DNA of 64,000 nt from Ralstonia pickettii (GCF_000607165.1 NZ_JFZG01000006.1:1-64000), one strand, 5' to 3'. Positions 29,841-39,956 are shown, counted from the first letter of the stretch. The notes: generated from the letters alone by a model not told the origin. Made by a program: numbers and translations.

Positions 29841-30689
29841 TTACTTTTCGGTTTCGACGAGGCCCTTCACGAACCACCGCTGCATGCCGATCACGATTGC
29901 CGCGGGCGGCAACATGGCCAGCATCACGGTGGCCATCAGCAGGTTCCAATCGGTGGCGGAGTCGCCGGAGCGGGAGATCATTTGCGTCACGCCCAGCACG
30001 ATGGGCGTCATGCTCTTTTCGGTCGTGATCAGGAGCGGCCAGAGGTACTGGTTCCAGCCGTAAATGAACTGGATCACGAACAGCGCGGCGATGCTGGTGC
30101 GCGAGAGCGGCAGGACCACGTCCCAGAAGAACTTGAGCGGGCCAGCGCCATCGATGCGCGCGGCTTCCGCCAGCTCATCGGGAATGGTCAGGAAGAACTG
30201 CCGGAACAGGAAGGTAGCCGTGGCCGACGCGATGATCGGAATCGTCAGGCCGAAGTAGCTGTTCAGCATGCCGAGATCCGACACCACCTTGTACGTGGGC
30301 AGAATCCGCACCTCCACCGGCAGCATCAGCGTGACGAAGATGAGCCAGAAGAATGTCTTGCGCATCGGAAAACGGAAATAGACGATCGCAAACGCCGAGA
30401 TGATGGAGATCGCGATCTTCCCCAGCGAGATGCCCAGCGCCATGATGAGGCTGTTCATGAGCATGGTGCCGACCGGCGTGGCCGAGTTGCCCATGCCCGA
30501 CGTGAGCACCGTGCGGTAGTTTTCGATGAGGTGCGGACCAGGGATCAGCGTCATCGGTGCCTGCAGCACGTCTTCGGCCGTCAACGACGACGCGACGAAG
30601 ACGACGTACACCGGAAACGCGACGATGATCACACCGAGGATCAGCACGACGTGGGTGAGGAAGTCCAGGAATGGACGGCGTTCAATCAT
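29841..30689 (-). CDS. ugpE: Glycerol-3-phosphate ABC transporter permease UgpE
   Basis: Inner-membrane permease of 282 residues with six predicted helices. It has the cytoplasmic EAA loop ('[24 protein letters not shown]', read here as [15 protein letters not shown]) that contacts the ATPase. It pairs with ugpA upstream. The start has a good GGAGGG site in the 18-bp gap after ugpA. Confidence 0.94.
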   Translation of the reverse strand: MIERRPFLDFLTHVVLILGVIIVAFPVYVVFVASSLTAEDVLQAPMTLIPGPHLIENYRTVLTSGMGNSATPVGTMLMNSLIMALGISLGKIAISIISAFAIVYFRFPMRKTFFWLIFVTLMLPVEVRILPTYKVVSDLGMLNSYFGLTIPIIASATATFLFRQFFLTIPDELAEAARIDGAGPLKFFWDVVLPLSRTSIAALFVIQFIYGWNQYLWPLLITTEKSMTPIVLGVTQMISRSGDSATDWNLLMATVMLAMLPPAAIVIGMQRWFVKGLVETEK

Positions 30690-30707
30690 GGCGCGTATGC
30701 CCTCCTT

Positions 30708-31589
30708 TCAGTATTGGACTTTGCGTTCAACGTAACGGAACTGGACGATCGTCAGCACGATCACCAAGGCCATGAGGATCACCGACTGGGCCGCCGATCC
30801 ACCGATATCGAGACCGCGCACGCCGTCTTGATAGACCTTGAACACCAGCGTCTCCGTCGCCTTGAACGGCCCGCCCTGCGTGACAGAATCGATGATGGCG
30901 AAGGTGTCGAAGAATGCGTACACGACGTTCACCACCATCAGGAAGAACGTGGTCGGCGACAGCAGCGGAAAAACGATCGACCAAAAGCGCTTCCAAGGCC
31001 CGGCACCGTCAATGGCGGCCGCTTCGATCAGCGACTTCGGGATGCTCTGCAGCCCCGCCAGGAAGAAGAGGAAGTTGTAGCTGATCTGCTTCCACGCCGC
31101 GATGATGACCACCAGCGTCAGCGCCTGCCCGCCGTTGAGCACGAAGTTCCAGTCCACGCCCATTTTGCGGATCACGAACGACACGATGCCCAGCGAGGGG
31201 TTGAAAAGGAAGCTCCACAGCACGCCCGCCACGGCCGGCGCAATGGCGTACGGCCAGATCAGCAGGGTCTTGTAGAACGTGGCGCCACGCAGCGCGCGAT
31301 CAGCAAAGTACGCCAGCGCCAGCGAGGTGCCCAGACCCACCAGCGCGACGCCAATAGCGAATACCGCCGTGGTCTGGAACGAACCGAGATAGGTCGGATC
31401 GTTGAAGAGATCACGAAAGTTCTCCAGCCCCACGAATTCGAGGTTGATGCCGAAGGCATCCTGGCGCAGCAGCGACTGATATAGCGCCTGCCCCGCGGGC
31501 CAGAAGAAGAACACCAGGGTGATGACGATCTGCGGGGCAACCAGCACATACGGCAGCCAGCGCGACCGAAAAACGACGCGTTTTTCCAT
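30708..31589 (-). CDS. ugpA: Glycerol-3-phosphate ABC transporter permease UgpA
   Basis: Inner-membrane permease of 293 residues with six predicted helices and the EAA-loop segment '[20 protein letters not shown]'. The start at 31589 (MEKRVVF) is preferred over an ATG four codons upstream on ribosome-binding-site spacing. It lies 76 bp after ugpB, the gap holding a strong hairpin that may lower its expression relative to the binding protein. Confidence 0.94.
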   Translation of the reverse strand: MEKRVVFRSRWLPYVLVAPQIVITLVFFFWPAGQALYQSLLRQDAFGINLEFVGLENFRDLFNDPTYLGSFQTTAVFAIGVALVGLGTSLALAYFADRALRGATFYKTLLIWPYAIAPAVAGVLWSFLFNPSLGIVSFVIRKMGVDWNFVLNGGQALTLVVIIAAWKQISYNFLFFLAGLQSIPKSLIEAAAIDGAGPWKRFWSIVFPLLSPTTFFLMVVNVVYAFFDTFAIIDSVTQGGPFKATETLVFKVYQDGVRGLDIGGSAAQSVILMALVIVLTIVQFRYVERKVQY

Positions 31590-31599
31590 GCGACATTCC

Positions 31600-31642
31600 A
31601 AAAACGCACCGCCGGCCTGTGCGAGCGCACGAGGCCGGCGGT
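31600..31642 (-). terminator. Hairpin/attenuator between ugpB and ugpA
   Basis: On the minus strand ACCGCCGGCCT...AGGCCGGCGGT (plus 31608-31618 with 31632-31642) forms an 11-bp perfect stem whose 13-base loop can pair further (GTGC/GCAC). GCG then five T's follow. This can end or protect most ugpB mRNA, giving more binding protein than permease. Confidence 0.65.
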
Positions 31643-31665
31643 TTAGACGAGCACCGAATCGGCGC

Positions 31666-32988
31666 TTATTCCTTGACGGTCTTCTCGAAACGGGCGAGCA
31701 GCTCGTTGCCGCGTGACACAGCCGTGTCCAGCGCTTCCTTCGGCGTCTTCTTGCCGGCCCAGACGGCTTCCAGCTCTTCGTCGATCACCTGGCGAATCTG
31801 CGGGAAGTTGCCCAGACGAATGCCGCGCGACTTGTCGGTCGTCTTGACGATCATCTGCTTGACGGCCACGTCGGCGCCCGGGTTCTTGTCGTAGTAACCG
31901 GACTTCTTGGTCAACTCATACGCTTCCATCGTGACAGGCAGGTAGCCGGTCGACTGGTGCCAGTCGGACTGGATATCCGGACGCGACAGGAAGGTGAAGA
32001 ACTTGGCCACGCCCTTGTATTCGTCAGCCTTGTGACCGCCCATCACCCACAGCGAAGCCCCGCCGATGATGGTGTTCTGCGGCGCGCCGGGCACACCGGC
32101 TTCGTACGGCAGAGGCGCCGGGCTGAAGGCGAACTTGGTGCCGACGCCCTTGCGGATGTTCGCCAATGCCGCCGACGAACCCGTGTGCATGGCGCACTCA
32201 CCCGCGATGAACTTCGCCTTCGGCTCGTCCTTGCGGCCGGCATAGGTGAAGTAGCCCTTCTTCTCCATGTCGAGCAGGTTCTGGATGTGCTTGATCTGCA
32301 CCGGGCCGTTGAAGTTCAAGCGAGCCTTTGCGCCACCAAAACCGTTGTTCTCGGTAGCGAACGAGACGTTGTGCCAGGCCGAGAAGCTCTCCAGATGCAC
32401 CCACGATTGCCAGTCGGTCGTGTAGCCGCAGGGCACGCCGGCGGCTTTGAGCTTGGCCGCATCGATGGCCACTTCCTGCCACGTTGCGGGCGGCTTGTTC
32501 GGGTCAAGGCCGGCCTTCTTGAAGGCGTCCTTGTTGTAATACATGATCGTCGTCGAGCTGTTGAACGGGAACGACAGCATCTCGCCCTTATTCGACGTGT
32601 AGTAGCCAGCCACAGCAGGCACGTAGGCCTTCGGATCAAATTTCTCGCCGGCGTCCTTCATGATCTTGGCGACCGGCACGATGGCGCCCTTGGCGTTCAT
32701 CATCGTCGCGGTACCCACTTCGAACACCTGCAGGATGGCCGGCGCATTGCCGGCGCGAAACGCCGCGATACCAGCAGCCAGCGATTCGTCGTACTGGCCC
32801 TTGTAGACCGGCACGATCTTGTAGTCGGACTGGCTCGCGTTGAACTTGGTGGCGATCTCGTTCACCTTGTCGTTCAAGGCGCCTTCCATCGAATGCCACC
32901 ATTGGATTTCCGTCACCGCGTACGCGCCTTGCGCAAACGTACACGCGGCCAGTACTGCTGCGGCCCCCGCAATCTTCTTGATCGACAT
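31666..32988 (-). CDS. ugpB: Glycerol-3-phosphate periplasmic binding protein
   Basis: Periplasmic solute-binding protein of the ugp importer. The 440-residue product starts with a signal peptide ([18 protein letters not shown]..., cleavage after AYA near residue 23), then '[20 protein letters not shown]', a strong UgpB signature with the ligand-binding Trp/His/Ser. The longest frame is 79 codons longer, but the ATG at 32988 has CCAGGAGA upstream and begins the signal peptide. First gene of ugpBAECQ. Confidence 0.96.
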   Translation of the reverse strand: MSIKKIAGAAAVLAACTFAQGAYAVTEIQWWHSMEGALNDKVNEIATKFNASQSDYKIVPVYKGQYDESLAAGIAAFRAGNAPAILQVFEVGTATMMNAKGAIVPVAKIMKDAGEKFDPKAYVPAVAGYYTSNKGEMLSFPFNSSTTIMYYNKDAFKKAGLDPNKPPATWQEVAIDAAKLKAAGVPCGYTTDWQSWVHLESFSAWHNVSFATENNGFGGAKARLNFNGPVQIKHIQNLLDMEKKGYFTYAGRKDEPKAKFIAGECAMHTGSSAALANIRKGVGTKFAFSPAPLPYEAGVPGAPQNTIIGGASLWVMGGHKADEYKGVAKFFTFLSRPDIQSDWHQSTGYLPVTMEAYELTKKSGYYDKNPGADVAVKQMIVKTTDKSRGIRLGNFPQIRQVIDEELEAVWAGKKTPKEALDTAVSRGNELLARFEKTVKE

Positions 32989-33044
32989 GATTTCTCCTGG
33001 TTTCGACCCGGCGGGCTCCCTCGCTCCGCCCACGGCGCGCCGAC

Positions 33045-33076
33045 TGTATATGCACGGTCGGTCATTTTTATGACAG
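33045..33076 (-). promoter_or_regulatory. Candidate Pho box and -10 of ugpB
   Basis: On the minus strand CTGTCATAAAAATGACCG (plus 33059-33076) has a perfect first Pho-box half, CTGTCAT, and a poor second half. A TATACA -10 (plus 33045-33050) follows eight bases later, close to PhoB promoter geometry. A second CTGTCAC lies in opposite orientation nearby (about 33095). PhoB control of ugp genes is known in E. coli; here it is inference. Confidence 0.45.
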
Positions 33077-33185
33077 CGGGATGTTACTTGGCTTTCTGTC
33101 ACAAAGAAATCGGGAAATCCCTCCAAGGTTTGGCTTGCGACGGCCGTTAAAATGGGTCCAAGACACTCTCTTTTGCACCCGCAGC

Positions 33186-34079
33186 ATGCTCGCCCCACCC
33201 ACCACTCCTGCCGCTCCGGACTCACCTGAAACCACGCCCGTCATCGCCGAGCGGCGTGTTCCGCTAGCACTCCATCAGCTCTCGGATGATGCATTGCGCA
33301 ATATCACCGGCGTCTTCACCGACGTGGATGGCACCCTCACCACGAGGGGGAAGCTTCCCGCGCAGACGTACTCGGCGCTCGAGCGCTTGCACCGTGCCGG
33401 CATCAAGGTCGTGCCGGTCACGGGCCGCTCGATTGCCTGGTGCGAAGTCATCGCGCGGCTGTGGCCCGTAGATGCCGTGATCGGCGAGAACGGTGCGTTT
33501 GCCATGCGCGTCGATTCGCGTGGGCATCTGGCCACCGACTTTGTAGACGACGCGCAAACGCGCGCGCGCAATCTGGAGCGCATCCGTGAAGTCGCTGCGG
33601 AGATCCGGCGTGCCGTGCCGGGTTCAGCGCTGGCAACGGATCAGGCCTGGCATGCAGCGGATCTCGCTGTCGATCATGCTGAGCAAGTCCCGCCGCTACC
33701 GCATCATGCCGTGCAACACATCGTCGACATCATGCGCATGCATGGCATGCATGCCACGGTCAGTTCAATTCACGTCAACGGCTGGTTCGGCAAGCACGAC
33801 AAGCTGAGCGCCAGCGTGTCGCTCGCACGCCGCGCATTCGGTATCGACTTGCATGCAGAACGTGAACGCTGGGTGTTCGTGGGCGACTCGGCCAACGATG
33901 CTGCAATGTTCGAGTTTTTCCCGCTCTCGGTGGGTGTGGCCAATGTGCTGGACGTGATCGATACGCTGCCCGTGCCGCCCGCTTACCTCACAGAGGCCGA
34001 GGGCGGTGGCGGCTTTGCCGAAGTCGCTGAACGCATCCTGGAAGCGCGCTCCCTGGCCCTGCCCGCGCCGCGCGACTGA
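33186..34079 (+). CDS. HAD-IIB family hydrolase
   Basis: Cytoplasmic HAD-superfamily phosphatase of 297 residues. HAD motif I 'FTDVDGTLT' (about 47-55), motif II 'VVPVTGRS', a C2-type cap, and motif IV '[13 protein letters not shown]' (about 236-248) are intact. The substrate is unknown; sugar phosphates are usual for this subclass. The start at 33186 removes a 35-codon extension that overlaps the ugpB promoter. Divergent from ugpB. Confidence 0.85.
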   Translation: MLAPPTTPAAPDSPETTPVIAERRVPLALHQLSDDALRNITGVFTDVDGTLTTRGKLPAQTYSALERLHRAGIKVVPVTGRSIAWCEVIARLWPVDAVIGENGAFAMRVDSRGHLATDFVDDAQTRARNLERIREVAAEIRRAVPGSALATDQAWHAADLAVDHAEQVPPLPHHAVQHIVDIMRMHGMHATVSSIHVNGWFGKHDKLSASVSLARRAFGIDLHAERERWVFVGDSANDAAMFEFFPLSVGVANVLDVIDTLPVPPAYLTEAEGGGGFAEVAERILEARSLALPAPRD

Positions 34080-34158
34080 CGCGGCATCCTCGCACCGCAA
34101 CACGACCTGGAGATCCGGCGTCGCTTGCCGCACCCGGCACGCCGCTTGCGCCGAAATT

Positions 34159-34226
34159 GGGCGTTGCACCGCTTTGCACCATGTGACGGCCTCATAACGG
34201 TGCACGCAGTGCCAACGCCCTTTTTT
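34159..34226 (+). terminator. Terminator-like structure before the coiled-coil gene
   Basis: GGGCGTTG (34159-34166) pairs with CAACGCCC (34213-34220), and the inner GCACCG/CGGTGC can also pair, giving a long structured element followed by six T's. It may end the HAD hydrolase transcript, act as a leader attenuator for the gene starting at 34249, or be the 3' end of a small RNA. Confidence 0.5.
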
Positions 34227-34248
34227 ACGCAACCGACAGGAGCCCTCC

Positions 34249-34578
34249 ATGCAAACAGAGAAACTGCGCCAGCGTTTTGAACATGCGGAAAGCACCATCG
34301 CCGAACTGGCCCGGACCTGCGCCTCGCACAAGGACGTGCCTGACTCGCTGAAGCAATCGATCCAGCAACTGGACGACCAAGCCCGCCAGTGCCACTCGCG
34401 CCTGGAAGGTGCAGAAGACCAACAGACCTTCGTCGAGGCCATCGACAAGCTCGAAGCCTGCTCCGACCGCGCGAAGATGGCCTGCCAAAACGCCACCGGC
34501 AAGGTGGACCACTCCGTGGAATCTGCCGTGATGCGCGCACATGAAGAACTGTCGCAGCTGAAGCACAAGCTGCACTAA
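34249..34578 (+). CDS. Small cysteine-containing coiled-coil protein, function unknown
   Basis: A 109-residue soluble, almost wholly helical protein with heptad-like spacing and four cysteines (C24, C48, C71, C79). I recognise no family. ACAGGAG before the ATG supports translation, and coding-type codon use is clear. It has its own upstream structured element and converges on ntrC. No signal peptide or membrane segment is present. Confidence 0.75.
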   Translation: MQTEKLRQRFEHAESTIAELARTCASHKDVPDSLKQSIQQLDDQARQCHSRLEGAEDQQTFVEAIDKLEACSDRAKMACQNATGKVDHSVESAVMRAHEELSQLKHKLH

Positions 34579-34602
34579 GCGCGATACGCATTCGCGGCAC
34601 AC

Positions 34603-34638
34603 AAAAAAAGGGCGGACTCCCTTACCGGAAATCCGCCC
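34603..34638 (-). terminator. Intrinsic terminator of ntrC
   Basis: On the minus strand GGGCGGA...TCCGCCC (plus 34610-34616 with 34632-34638) makes a 7-bp stem followed by seven T's, 56 bp after the ntrC stop. Confidence 0.85.
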
Positions 34639-34693
34639 AATCCCAATCGCCAAGCTCGACGATATTCGGTGGACTGGCCTTGCTGACACCACG

Positions 34694-36202
34694 TCAGTCG
34701 AAGCCAAGCTCCTGCAATTTGCGCGTGATGGTGTTTCGGCCGATACCCAGGCGCGTTGCCGCCTCGACACGGCGCCCGCGCGTGACACCAAGCGCAGCCT
34801 CCAGAATTGCCTTCTCGAAGCGACGCGTAAGCGCGTCCATCACGTCAGGTTGGCCCGCTTCGAGCATGGCCTTGGCCTCGCCGGCGAGCGCACGCTCCCA
34901 GCCTGCGGCGATGGATGCGCCCACTGAAGTCGTCGAAAGCAACGCATCGACCGACGGCGTAACACCGTACGGTTCGCCACCATGCGAGGGCTCGCCGATG
35001 AAGGCCGGGCGCGCCTGGGCATCGCCCATGGCAGGCAGCATCTGCGCGTTGCCTCGCACCAGATCGGCGGGCAGATCCTTGCTTTCAATGGTCTGCGCCG
35101 GCGCCATCACGGTCAGCCAGTTGCAGAGGTTTTCCAGTTGCCGCACGTTGCCCGGGAACGGCAGCGTGGCGATATGCGCCAGCGCATCGTCCGACATGCG
35201 CTTGGGCTCCACGCCCAGCTCCTTGGCGCTCTTCTGCAGGAAATGGCGCGCCAGCAGCGTGATGTCTTCCGGGCGTTCGCGCAGCGCCGGCAAGCGCAGA
35301 CGGATCACGTTCAGGCGGTGAAACAAGTCCTCGCGGAACAAGCCGTCCTTGACGCGCGTTTCAAGATTCTGGTGCGTGGCCGCAATGACGCGCACGTTGG
35401 CCTTGAGCGGGTTGTGACCGCCCACGCGATAGAAGTGTCCGTCCGACAGCACGCGCAGCAACCGCGTCTGCAGATCGAACGGCATGTCGCCGATTTCATC
35501 AAGGAACAGCGTGCCGCCCTCGGCTTGCTCGAAGCGCCCGCGGCGCATGGTCTGCGCGCCCGTGAAGGCGCCACGCTCGTGACCGAATAGTTCGGATTCC
35601 AGCAGATCTTTCGGAATCGCCGCCGTATTCAGCGCGATAAAGGGACCGCTCGCACGCGGGCTGTGCTTATGCAGCGCCCGGGCCACCAGCTCTTTACCCG
35701 TGCCGGATTCGCCGGTGATCAGCACCGTCACGTTGGACTGCGACAACCGCCCAATCGCGCGGAACACGTCCTGCATGGCCGGCGCCTGCCCGAGAATCTC
35801 AGGCGCGTCGCTCAGGCGGTCGTCGATTTCCTCCTCGCGCAGGCTCTCTTCCAGCGCTCGGCGGATCAGCTCGACCGCGCGATCCACGTCGAACGGCTTG
35901 GCCAGGTATTCAAACGCGCCGCCCTGGAACGCCGCCACAGCGCTGTCCAGGTCCGAATACGCGGTCATGATGATGACCGGCAGCCCCGGGTGCTTGGCCT
36001 TGATGGCCTGCAGCAGATCCAGCCCCGAGCCGCCCGGCATGCGGACGTCTGAGATCAGGACTTGCGGCGTTTCTTCGTCGAGCGCATTGAGCGCGTCGCG
36101 CACGTTGGTAAAGCTGCGCGAGAGCAGGCTCTCACGCGCCAGCGCCTTCTCAAGGACCCAGCGGATGGATTGATCGTCGTCGACTATCCAGATTGGCTTC
36201 AT
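34694..36202 (-). CDS. ntrC: Nitrogen regulation response regulator NtrC
   Basis: Sigma-54 activator of nitrogen-limitation genes. The 502-residue product has a receiver domain (1-120, phosphoacceptor Asp in '[13 protein letters not shown]'), an AAA+ domain with 'GESGTGKE', the sigma-54 contact loop 'GAFTGA' and '[11 protein letters not shown]', and a C-terminal Fis-type helix-turn-helix ('[20 protein letters not shown]'). It follows ntrB by 70 bp. Two candidate binding sites for it lie upstream of glnA in this window. Confidence 0.97.
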   Translation of the reverse strand: MKPIWIVDDDQSIRWVLEKALARESLLSRSFTNVRDALNALDEETPQVLISDVRMPGGSGLDLLQAIKAKHPGLPVIIMTAYSDLDSAVAAFQGGAFEYLAKPFDVDRAVELIRRALEESLREEEIDDRLSDAPEILGQAPAMQDVFRAIGRLSQSNVTVLITGESGTGKELVARALHKHSPRASGPFIALNTAAIPKDLLESELFGHERGAFTGAQTMRRGRFEQAEGGTLFLDEIGDMPFDLQTRLLRVLSDGHFYRVGGHNPLKANVRVIAATHQNLETRVKDGLFREDLFHRLNVIRLRLPALRERPEDITLLARHFLQKSAKELGVEPKRMSDDALAHIATLPFPGNVRQLENLCNWLTVMAPAQTIESKDLPADLVRGNAQMLPAMGDAQARPAFIGEPSHGGEPYGVTPSVDALLSTTSVGASIAAGWERALAGEAKAMLEAGQPDVMDALTRRFEKAILEAALGVTRGRRVEAATRLGIGRNTITRKLQELGFD

Positions 36203-36272
36203 GTGTTGGTTCGTCTGCTTGACTTCGTCTCGCCTGGGCCGTCTCGCGCTGCGTTGTTGAAGCTGCGACGCT

Positions 36273-37475
36273 TCAGTGCAGCGGCACGAGAATGCGGAAA
36301 TCCGTTTGACCCGGCCTGCTCTCGCATTCGATCAGACCATCGTGCTGCTGCACGAACGTCTGCGCGAGTGTCAGGCCCAGCCCACTTCCCCCCTCCCTTC
36401 CGGACACCAGCGGGAAGAAGATTCGCTCGCGGATGTCGTCCGGGATACCAGGACCGTTGTCCACTACATGCAAGTCCAATGCCAGCTTGTAAAGACGTTT
36501 TGCAATCGTAACTTTGCGTGCGACGCGTGTGCGCAGAATGATCTCGCCATCGCCCTGCGCAATGCGAGGGCCCAGCGCATGCGCCGCGTTGTGAACGATG
36601 TTGAGCACGGCCTGGATGAGCTGCTCCTTGTCGCCTCGAAACTCCGGCAGGCTCGCGTCGTAGTCGCGCACGATCCGCAAACCCTGCGGAAACTCCGCCA
36701 GCACCACCGAACGCACGCGCTCCAGCACCTCGTGGATGTTCACATCGCCAACGATATGTGGATGCCGGTGCGGTTCGAGCAGGCGGTCGACCAACGTCTG
36801 CAACCGGTCGGATTCCTTGATGATCACCTGCGTGTACTCGCGCAGCGAGCGCTCCGGCAGCTCAAACTCCAGCAACTGCGCGGCGCCGCGAATGCCGCCC
36901 AACGGGTTCTTGATCTCGTGCGCAAGGTTGCGGATCAGTTCTTTGTTGGCGGAGGTCAGGTCGAGCAGACGCTCTTCGCGCTCGCTGCGGATCTTCTGCT
37001 CATTGGGCAGAAGCTCAAGCAGCACCGAGCCCGGCGCAAAGTCGAGCGCGCCCACGACGGCATGCGCATGCAGCGGCTCATGGCCCACACGGTCGAGCGA
37101 CACGTCGCGCCGCTTGGCGTCGAACTGGCGAGCTGCCACGGTGGCGATCATCTCGGCCAGCTCCGACGGATCGGCAAACAGCTCGTACAGCGACATCTCG
37201 ACCAACTGGCGGCGGGACACGGCCAGTGCGGCTTCAGCGGCAGGATTGGCGTAGAAGATCGTCAGCGCCGGATGGCGGACGAACAGAATGGGATTGGGCA
37301 CCGCGTCGAGCCCGGGGAACGATGGCGGTGCACCATGGGAAAACGGAATCGGCGGCGGCCCGTCGATGGGCTCGCCTACAGAGACCTCCAGCCCGACGGC
37401 GGAGGCTGACGGCGCGGATGGCGTCGTCTGTTCCTGTTCATCGCGGCGTGCCGCTTTGCGGATCAGTCGACGCAT
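36273..37475 (-). CDS. ntrB: Nitrogen regulation sensor histidine kinase NtrB
   Basis: Soluble PAS-containing kinase/phosphatase that phosphorylates NtrC in response to PII. The 400-residue product has a PAS domain (about 58-165), the H-box 'NLAHEIKNPLGGIRGA' (phosphorylated His about 198), N-box 'NIVHNAAHA', G1 'DNGPGIP' and G2 'GREGGSGLGLTLAQ'. No membrane segment is seen. It is followed by ntrC on the same strand. Confidence 0.96.
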   Translation of the reverse strand: MRRLIRKAARRDEQEQTTPSAPSASAVGLEVSVGEPIDGPPPIPFSHGAPPSFPGLDAVPNPILFVRHPALTIFYANPAAEAALAVSRRQLVEMSLYELFADPSELAEMIATVAARQFDAKRRDVSLDRVGHEPLHAHAVVGALDFAPGSVLLELLPNEQKIRSEREERLLDLTSANKELIRNLAHEIKNPLGGIRGAAQLLEFELPERSLREYTQVIIKESDRLQTLVDRLLEPHRHPHIVGDVNIHEVLERVRSVVLAEFPQGLRIVRDYDASLPEFRGDKEQLIQAVLNIVHNAAHALGPRIAQGDGEIILRTRVARKVTIAKRLYKLALDLHVVDNGPGIPDDIRERIFFPLVSGREGGSGLGLTLAQTFVQQHDGLIECESRPGQTDFRILVPLH

Positions 37476-37482
37476 GGTTTAT

Positions 37483-38007
37483 CTAGTCCTTGAGATTGCC
37501 CAACTCCCGGCGGATGGAATCGACATTGGCCTGGCTGCGCTCGATGTCGCCCTTCAACTGCGCGGTGCGGTCCAGATACTTCTGATAGTTACGTTCGTTG
37601 CCCTGGCGCTCGGGCTGACCGTTGTTGTATTCGGCCTTCAACGCCTGGAGCTTGCGCTCCTCGTCTGCCAGCTCGGCCTCCAGCACCTGGCGGCGTTCGC
37701 CGTCACGTGCCTTCTGCGTGGCGTTGTCCACGCGGGGGAAACCACCACCTGCATTGTTTTGCGCCGGTGCGGGTGCCGCTCCTGCACTGCGCGGGCTGCG
37801 CGTGCCGGGGACGGTTACCACATCTGGCAGCGTCAACTTCTTGCAGCCTTTCACATTGCCGCTGTTGCGGTACTCCGGCACGCCGTTCGGGCCGGTGCAC
37901 AGATAGACATCATCAGCGTACGCGGGTGCCTGCACGGACAGCGTGGCAAACACCGCCGCGGCGGCGGCAAGCAGTCCGGATGCGATGCGTGGGGAAGGAC
38001 GGAACAT
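37483..38007 (-). CDS. DUF4124-type periplasmic protein, function unknown
   Basis: A 174-residue protein with a signal peptide (about 1-31, ending AYA), a short DUF4124-like domain with two cysteines ('VYLCTGPNGVPEYRNSG' and 'GCKKL'), a Pro/Ala linker and a C-terminal charged coiled coil. Similar genes commonly lie between glnA and ntrB in this group. The longest frame is 26 codons longer; the ATG at 38007 begins the signal peptide. It ends 8 bp before ntrB. Confidence 0.82.
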   Translation of the reverse strand: MFRPSPRIASGLLAAAAAVFATLSVQAPAYADDVYLCTGPNGVPEYRNSGNVKGCKKLTLPDVVTVPGTRSPRSAGAAPAPAQNNAGGGFPRVDNATQKARDGERRQVLEAELADEERKLQALKAEYNNGQPERQGNERNYQKYLDRTAQLKGDIERSQANVDSIRRELGNLKD

Positions 38008-38085
38008 GAATGGAACCTGGCGGATACGTCGATCGGGCGCCGGAGTCCGGCGGACGCCCATTCTAGCCACAAAACTCCGCTTCAT

Positions 38086-38114
38086 AAAAAGGAAGGGCGA
38101 CCTGCGCCGCCCCT
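38086..38114 (-). terminator. Probable terminator of glnA
   Basis: On the minus strand AGGGGCG...CGCCCTT (plus 38108-38114 with 38093-38099) forms a 7-bp stem with one G-T pair, then CC and five T's. It lies 52 bp after the glnA stop and before the DUF4124 gene. Confidence 0.6.
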
Positions 38115-38165
38115 CCTCTCACAACCGTCTCTTCGCCCCGACATGTCGCTCGGGGCGCTCGCAGA

Positions 38166-39581
38166 TTACAGCGAGTAGTACATCTCGAACTCGAGCGGGT
38201 GCGTCGTCATGCGGAAGCGCGTGACTTCTTCCATCTTCAGTTCGATGTAGGCGTCCAGCATGGCGTTGGAGAACACACCACCGCGGGTCAGGAATTCGCG
38301 ATCCTTGTCCAGGTACTCGAGGGCCTGATCCAGGCTCGAGCACACGGTCGGGATCTTTGCATCTTCTTCCGGCGGCAGGTCGTACAGGTTCTTGTCGGCG
38401 GCTTCGCCCGGGTGGATCTTGTTCTGCACGCCATCCAGACCGGCCATCAACAGAGCCGAGAAGCCCAGGTACGGGTTCATCAGCGGATCCGGGAAGCGCG
38501 TTTCGATACGACGGCCCTTCGGGTTCGCAACGTACGGAATACGGATCGAAGCCGAACGGTTGCGAGCCGAGTAAGCCAGCTTGACCGGAGCTTCAAAGCC
38601 CGGCACCAGACGCTTGTACGAGTTCGTGCCCGGGTTGGTGAGGGCGTTCAGCGCACGAGCGTGCTTGATGATGCCGCCGATGTAGTACAGCGCGAATTCC
38701 GACAGGCCAGCATAGCCGTTGCCTGCGAACAGGTTCTGGCCGTCCTTCCACACGGATTGGTGCACGTGCATGCCCGAACCGTTGTCGCCCACGACCGGCT
38801 TCGGCATGAACGTGGCGGTCTTGCCGTAGGTGTGTGCGACGTTCTGGATCACGTACTTTTGCAGTTGGGTCCAGTCGGCGCGCTGCACCAGCGTGCTGAA
38901 CCTCGTGCCGATTTCGTTCTGGCCTTGGCCTGCCACTTCGTGGTGGTGCACTTCAACCGGAATGCCCAGCGATTCCAGGATCAGGCACATTTCCGAGCGC
39001 ATGTCTTGGAACGTGTCGATCGGGGCAACCGGGAAGTAACCGCCCTTCTTGCCCGGACGGTGGCCCGAGTTGCCGTGTTCGAAGTCCTTGCCCGACGACC
39101 ACGGAGCTTCTTCGGACTGGATCTTCACGAAGCAACCCTGCATGTCGATGTTCCAGGTCACGCCGTCGAAGATGAAGAACTCGGGTTCCGGACCGAAGTA
39201 GGCGGTGTCGCCCAGGCCGGTGCTCTTCAGGTAGGCTTCAGCGCGCTTGGCGATCGAGCGCGGGTCGCGATCGTAGCCCTTGCCGTCCGACGGTTCGACC
39301 ACGTCGCAGGTCAGGACCAGGGTCGGCTCTTCGTAGAAAGGGTCGACGTGTGCGGTGTTTGCATCCGGCACCAGCAGCATGTCCGACGCTTCGATGCCCT
39401 TCCAGCCGGCGATCGACGAGCCGTCGAATGCGTGACCGCTTTCGAACTTGTCTTCGTCGAAGTGCGAAACGGGGACCGAGACGTGCTGCTCCTTACCCTT
39501 GGTATCTGTGAAGCGGAAATCGACGAACTTCACGTCGTTTTCCTTCACGAGCTTCATCACGTCTGCAATGCTTTGGGACAT
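38166..39581 (-). CDS. glnA: Glutamine synthetase type I
   Basis: Makes glutamine from glutamate, ammonia and ATP. The 471-residue product has the N-terminal beta-grasp ('[14 protein letters not shown]'), 'FDGSSIAGW', the metal/ATP motifs '[11 protein letters not shown]' and '[12 protein letters not shown]', and the adenylylation tyrosine in '[10 protein letters not shown]', so activity is likely controlled by adenylylation. The start at 39581 follows AGGAGA; an ATG seven codons upstream is less likely. A sigma-54 promoter and two NtrC-type sites lie upstream. Confidence 0.98.
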   Translation of the reverse strand: MSQSIADVMKLVKENDVKFVDFRFTDTKGKEQHVSVPVSHFDEDKFESGHAFDGSSIAGWKGIEASDMLLVPDANTAHVDPFYEEPTLVLTCDVVEPSDGKGYDRDPRSIAKRAEAYLKSTGLGDTAYFGPEPEFFIFDGVTWNIDMQGCFVKIQSEEAPWSSGKDFEHGNSGHRPGKKGGYFPVAPIDTFQDMRSEMCLILESLGIPVEVHHHEVAGQGQNEIGTRFSTLVQRADWTQLQKYVIQNVAHTYGKTATFMPKPVVGDNGSGMHVHQSVWKDGQNLFAGNGYAGLSEFALYYIGGIIKHARALNALTNPGTNSYKRLVPGFEAPVKLAYSARNRSASIRIPYVANPKGRRIETRFPDPLMNPYLGFSALLMAGLDGVQNKIHPGEAADKNLYDLPPEEDAKIPTVCSSLDQALEYLDKDREFLTRGGVFSNAMLDAYIELKMEEVTRFRMTTHPLEFEMYYSL

Positions 39582-39740
39582 GCCATTCTCCTGGTAGCGC
39601 AATAACGCAAAGTATTGTGAGCCGGTTGTGTGACGGATCGCTGCGCATCGGCTGCAACTCCGCTTTCACTCCGAAACATCTTCTTTCCAGCAAGGTCGTC
39701 CGACAAACGGACGCCCCCGAAAAAGACCGCGGGAATCTTA

Positions 39741-39755
39741 GCAGAAACTATGCCA
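39741..39755 (-). promoter_or_regulatory. Sigma-54 promoter of glnA
   Basis: TGGCATAGTTTCTGC on the minus strand matches the -24/-12 consensus TGGCACG-N4-TTGC, with GG and GC at exactly the required spacing. The start would be near 39729, giving a glnA leader of about 148 nt. Confidence 0.75.
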
Positions 39756-39909
39756 ATTCCGGGCCGACAATGGGCAAGCACTCCCGCAAACAGTGCAGTG
39801 CCGCGCCAACCCATGTCTGACACGGTGCGCGCGCCCGGCGGTCCGGCCGAACCGCGCCCCGCCGAATCCCCCGTAGAGATGCCCGAGGCTGTTCAGGCAG
39901 CATAGTCAA

Positions 39910-39926
39910 CGCACACGAAAGGTGCA
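39910..39926. promoter_or_regulatory. NtrC-type site 1 upstream of glnA
   Basis: The minus strand reads TGCACCTTTCGTGTGCG, a GCAC-N7-GTGC dyad matching the NtrC consensus TGCACC-N5-GGTGCA. The centre is about 189 bp before the predicted glnA start. Confidence 0.7.
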
Positions 39927-39939
39927 CAAAAACCTCATC

Positions 39940-39956
39940 AGCACAGTTTCAGTGCA
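39940..39956. promoter_or_regulatory. NtrC-type site 2 upstream of glnA
   Basis: The minus strand reads TGCACTGAAACTGTGCT, again GCAC-N7-GTGC. Its centre is 30 bp from that of site 1, about three helical turns, which allows two dimers to bind on the same face. It is about 219 bp before the predicted glnA start. Confidence 0.7.

Noticed and set aside
39794-39808. TGGCGCGGCACTGCA on the minus strand as a second sigma-54 promoter of glnA
   Set aside because: The GG-to-GC distance is one base short, which normally abolishes sigma-54 recognition. The element at 39741-39755 has exact spacing.
39617-39905. Two overlapping short plus-strand frames upstream of glnA
   Set aside because: They lie within the glnA promoter/NtrC region, lack ribosome-binding sites and have no similarity I can recognise.
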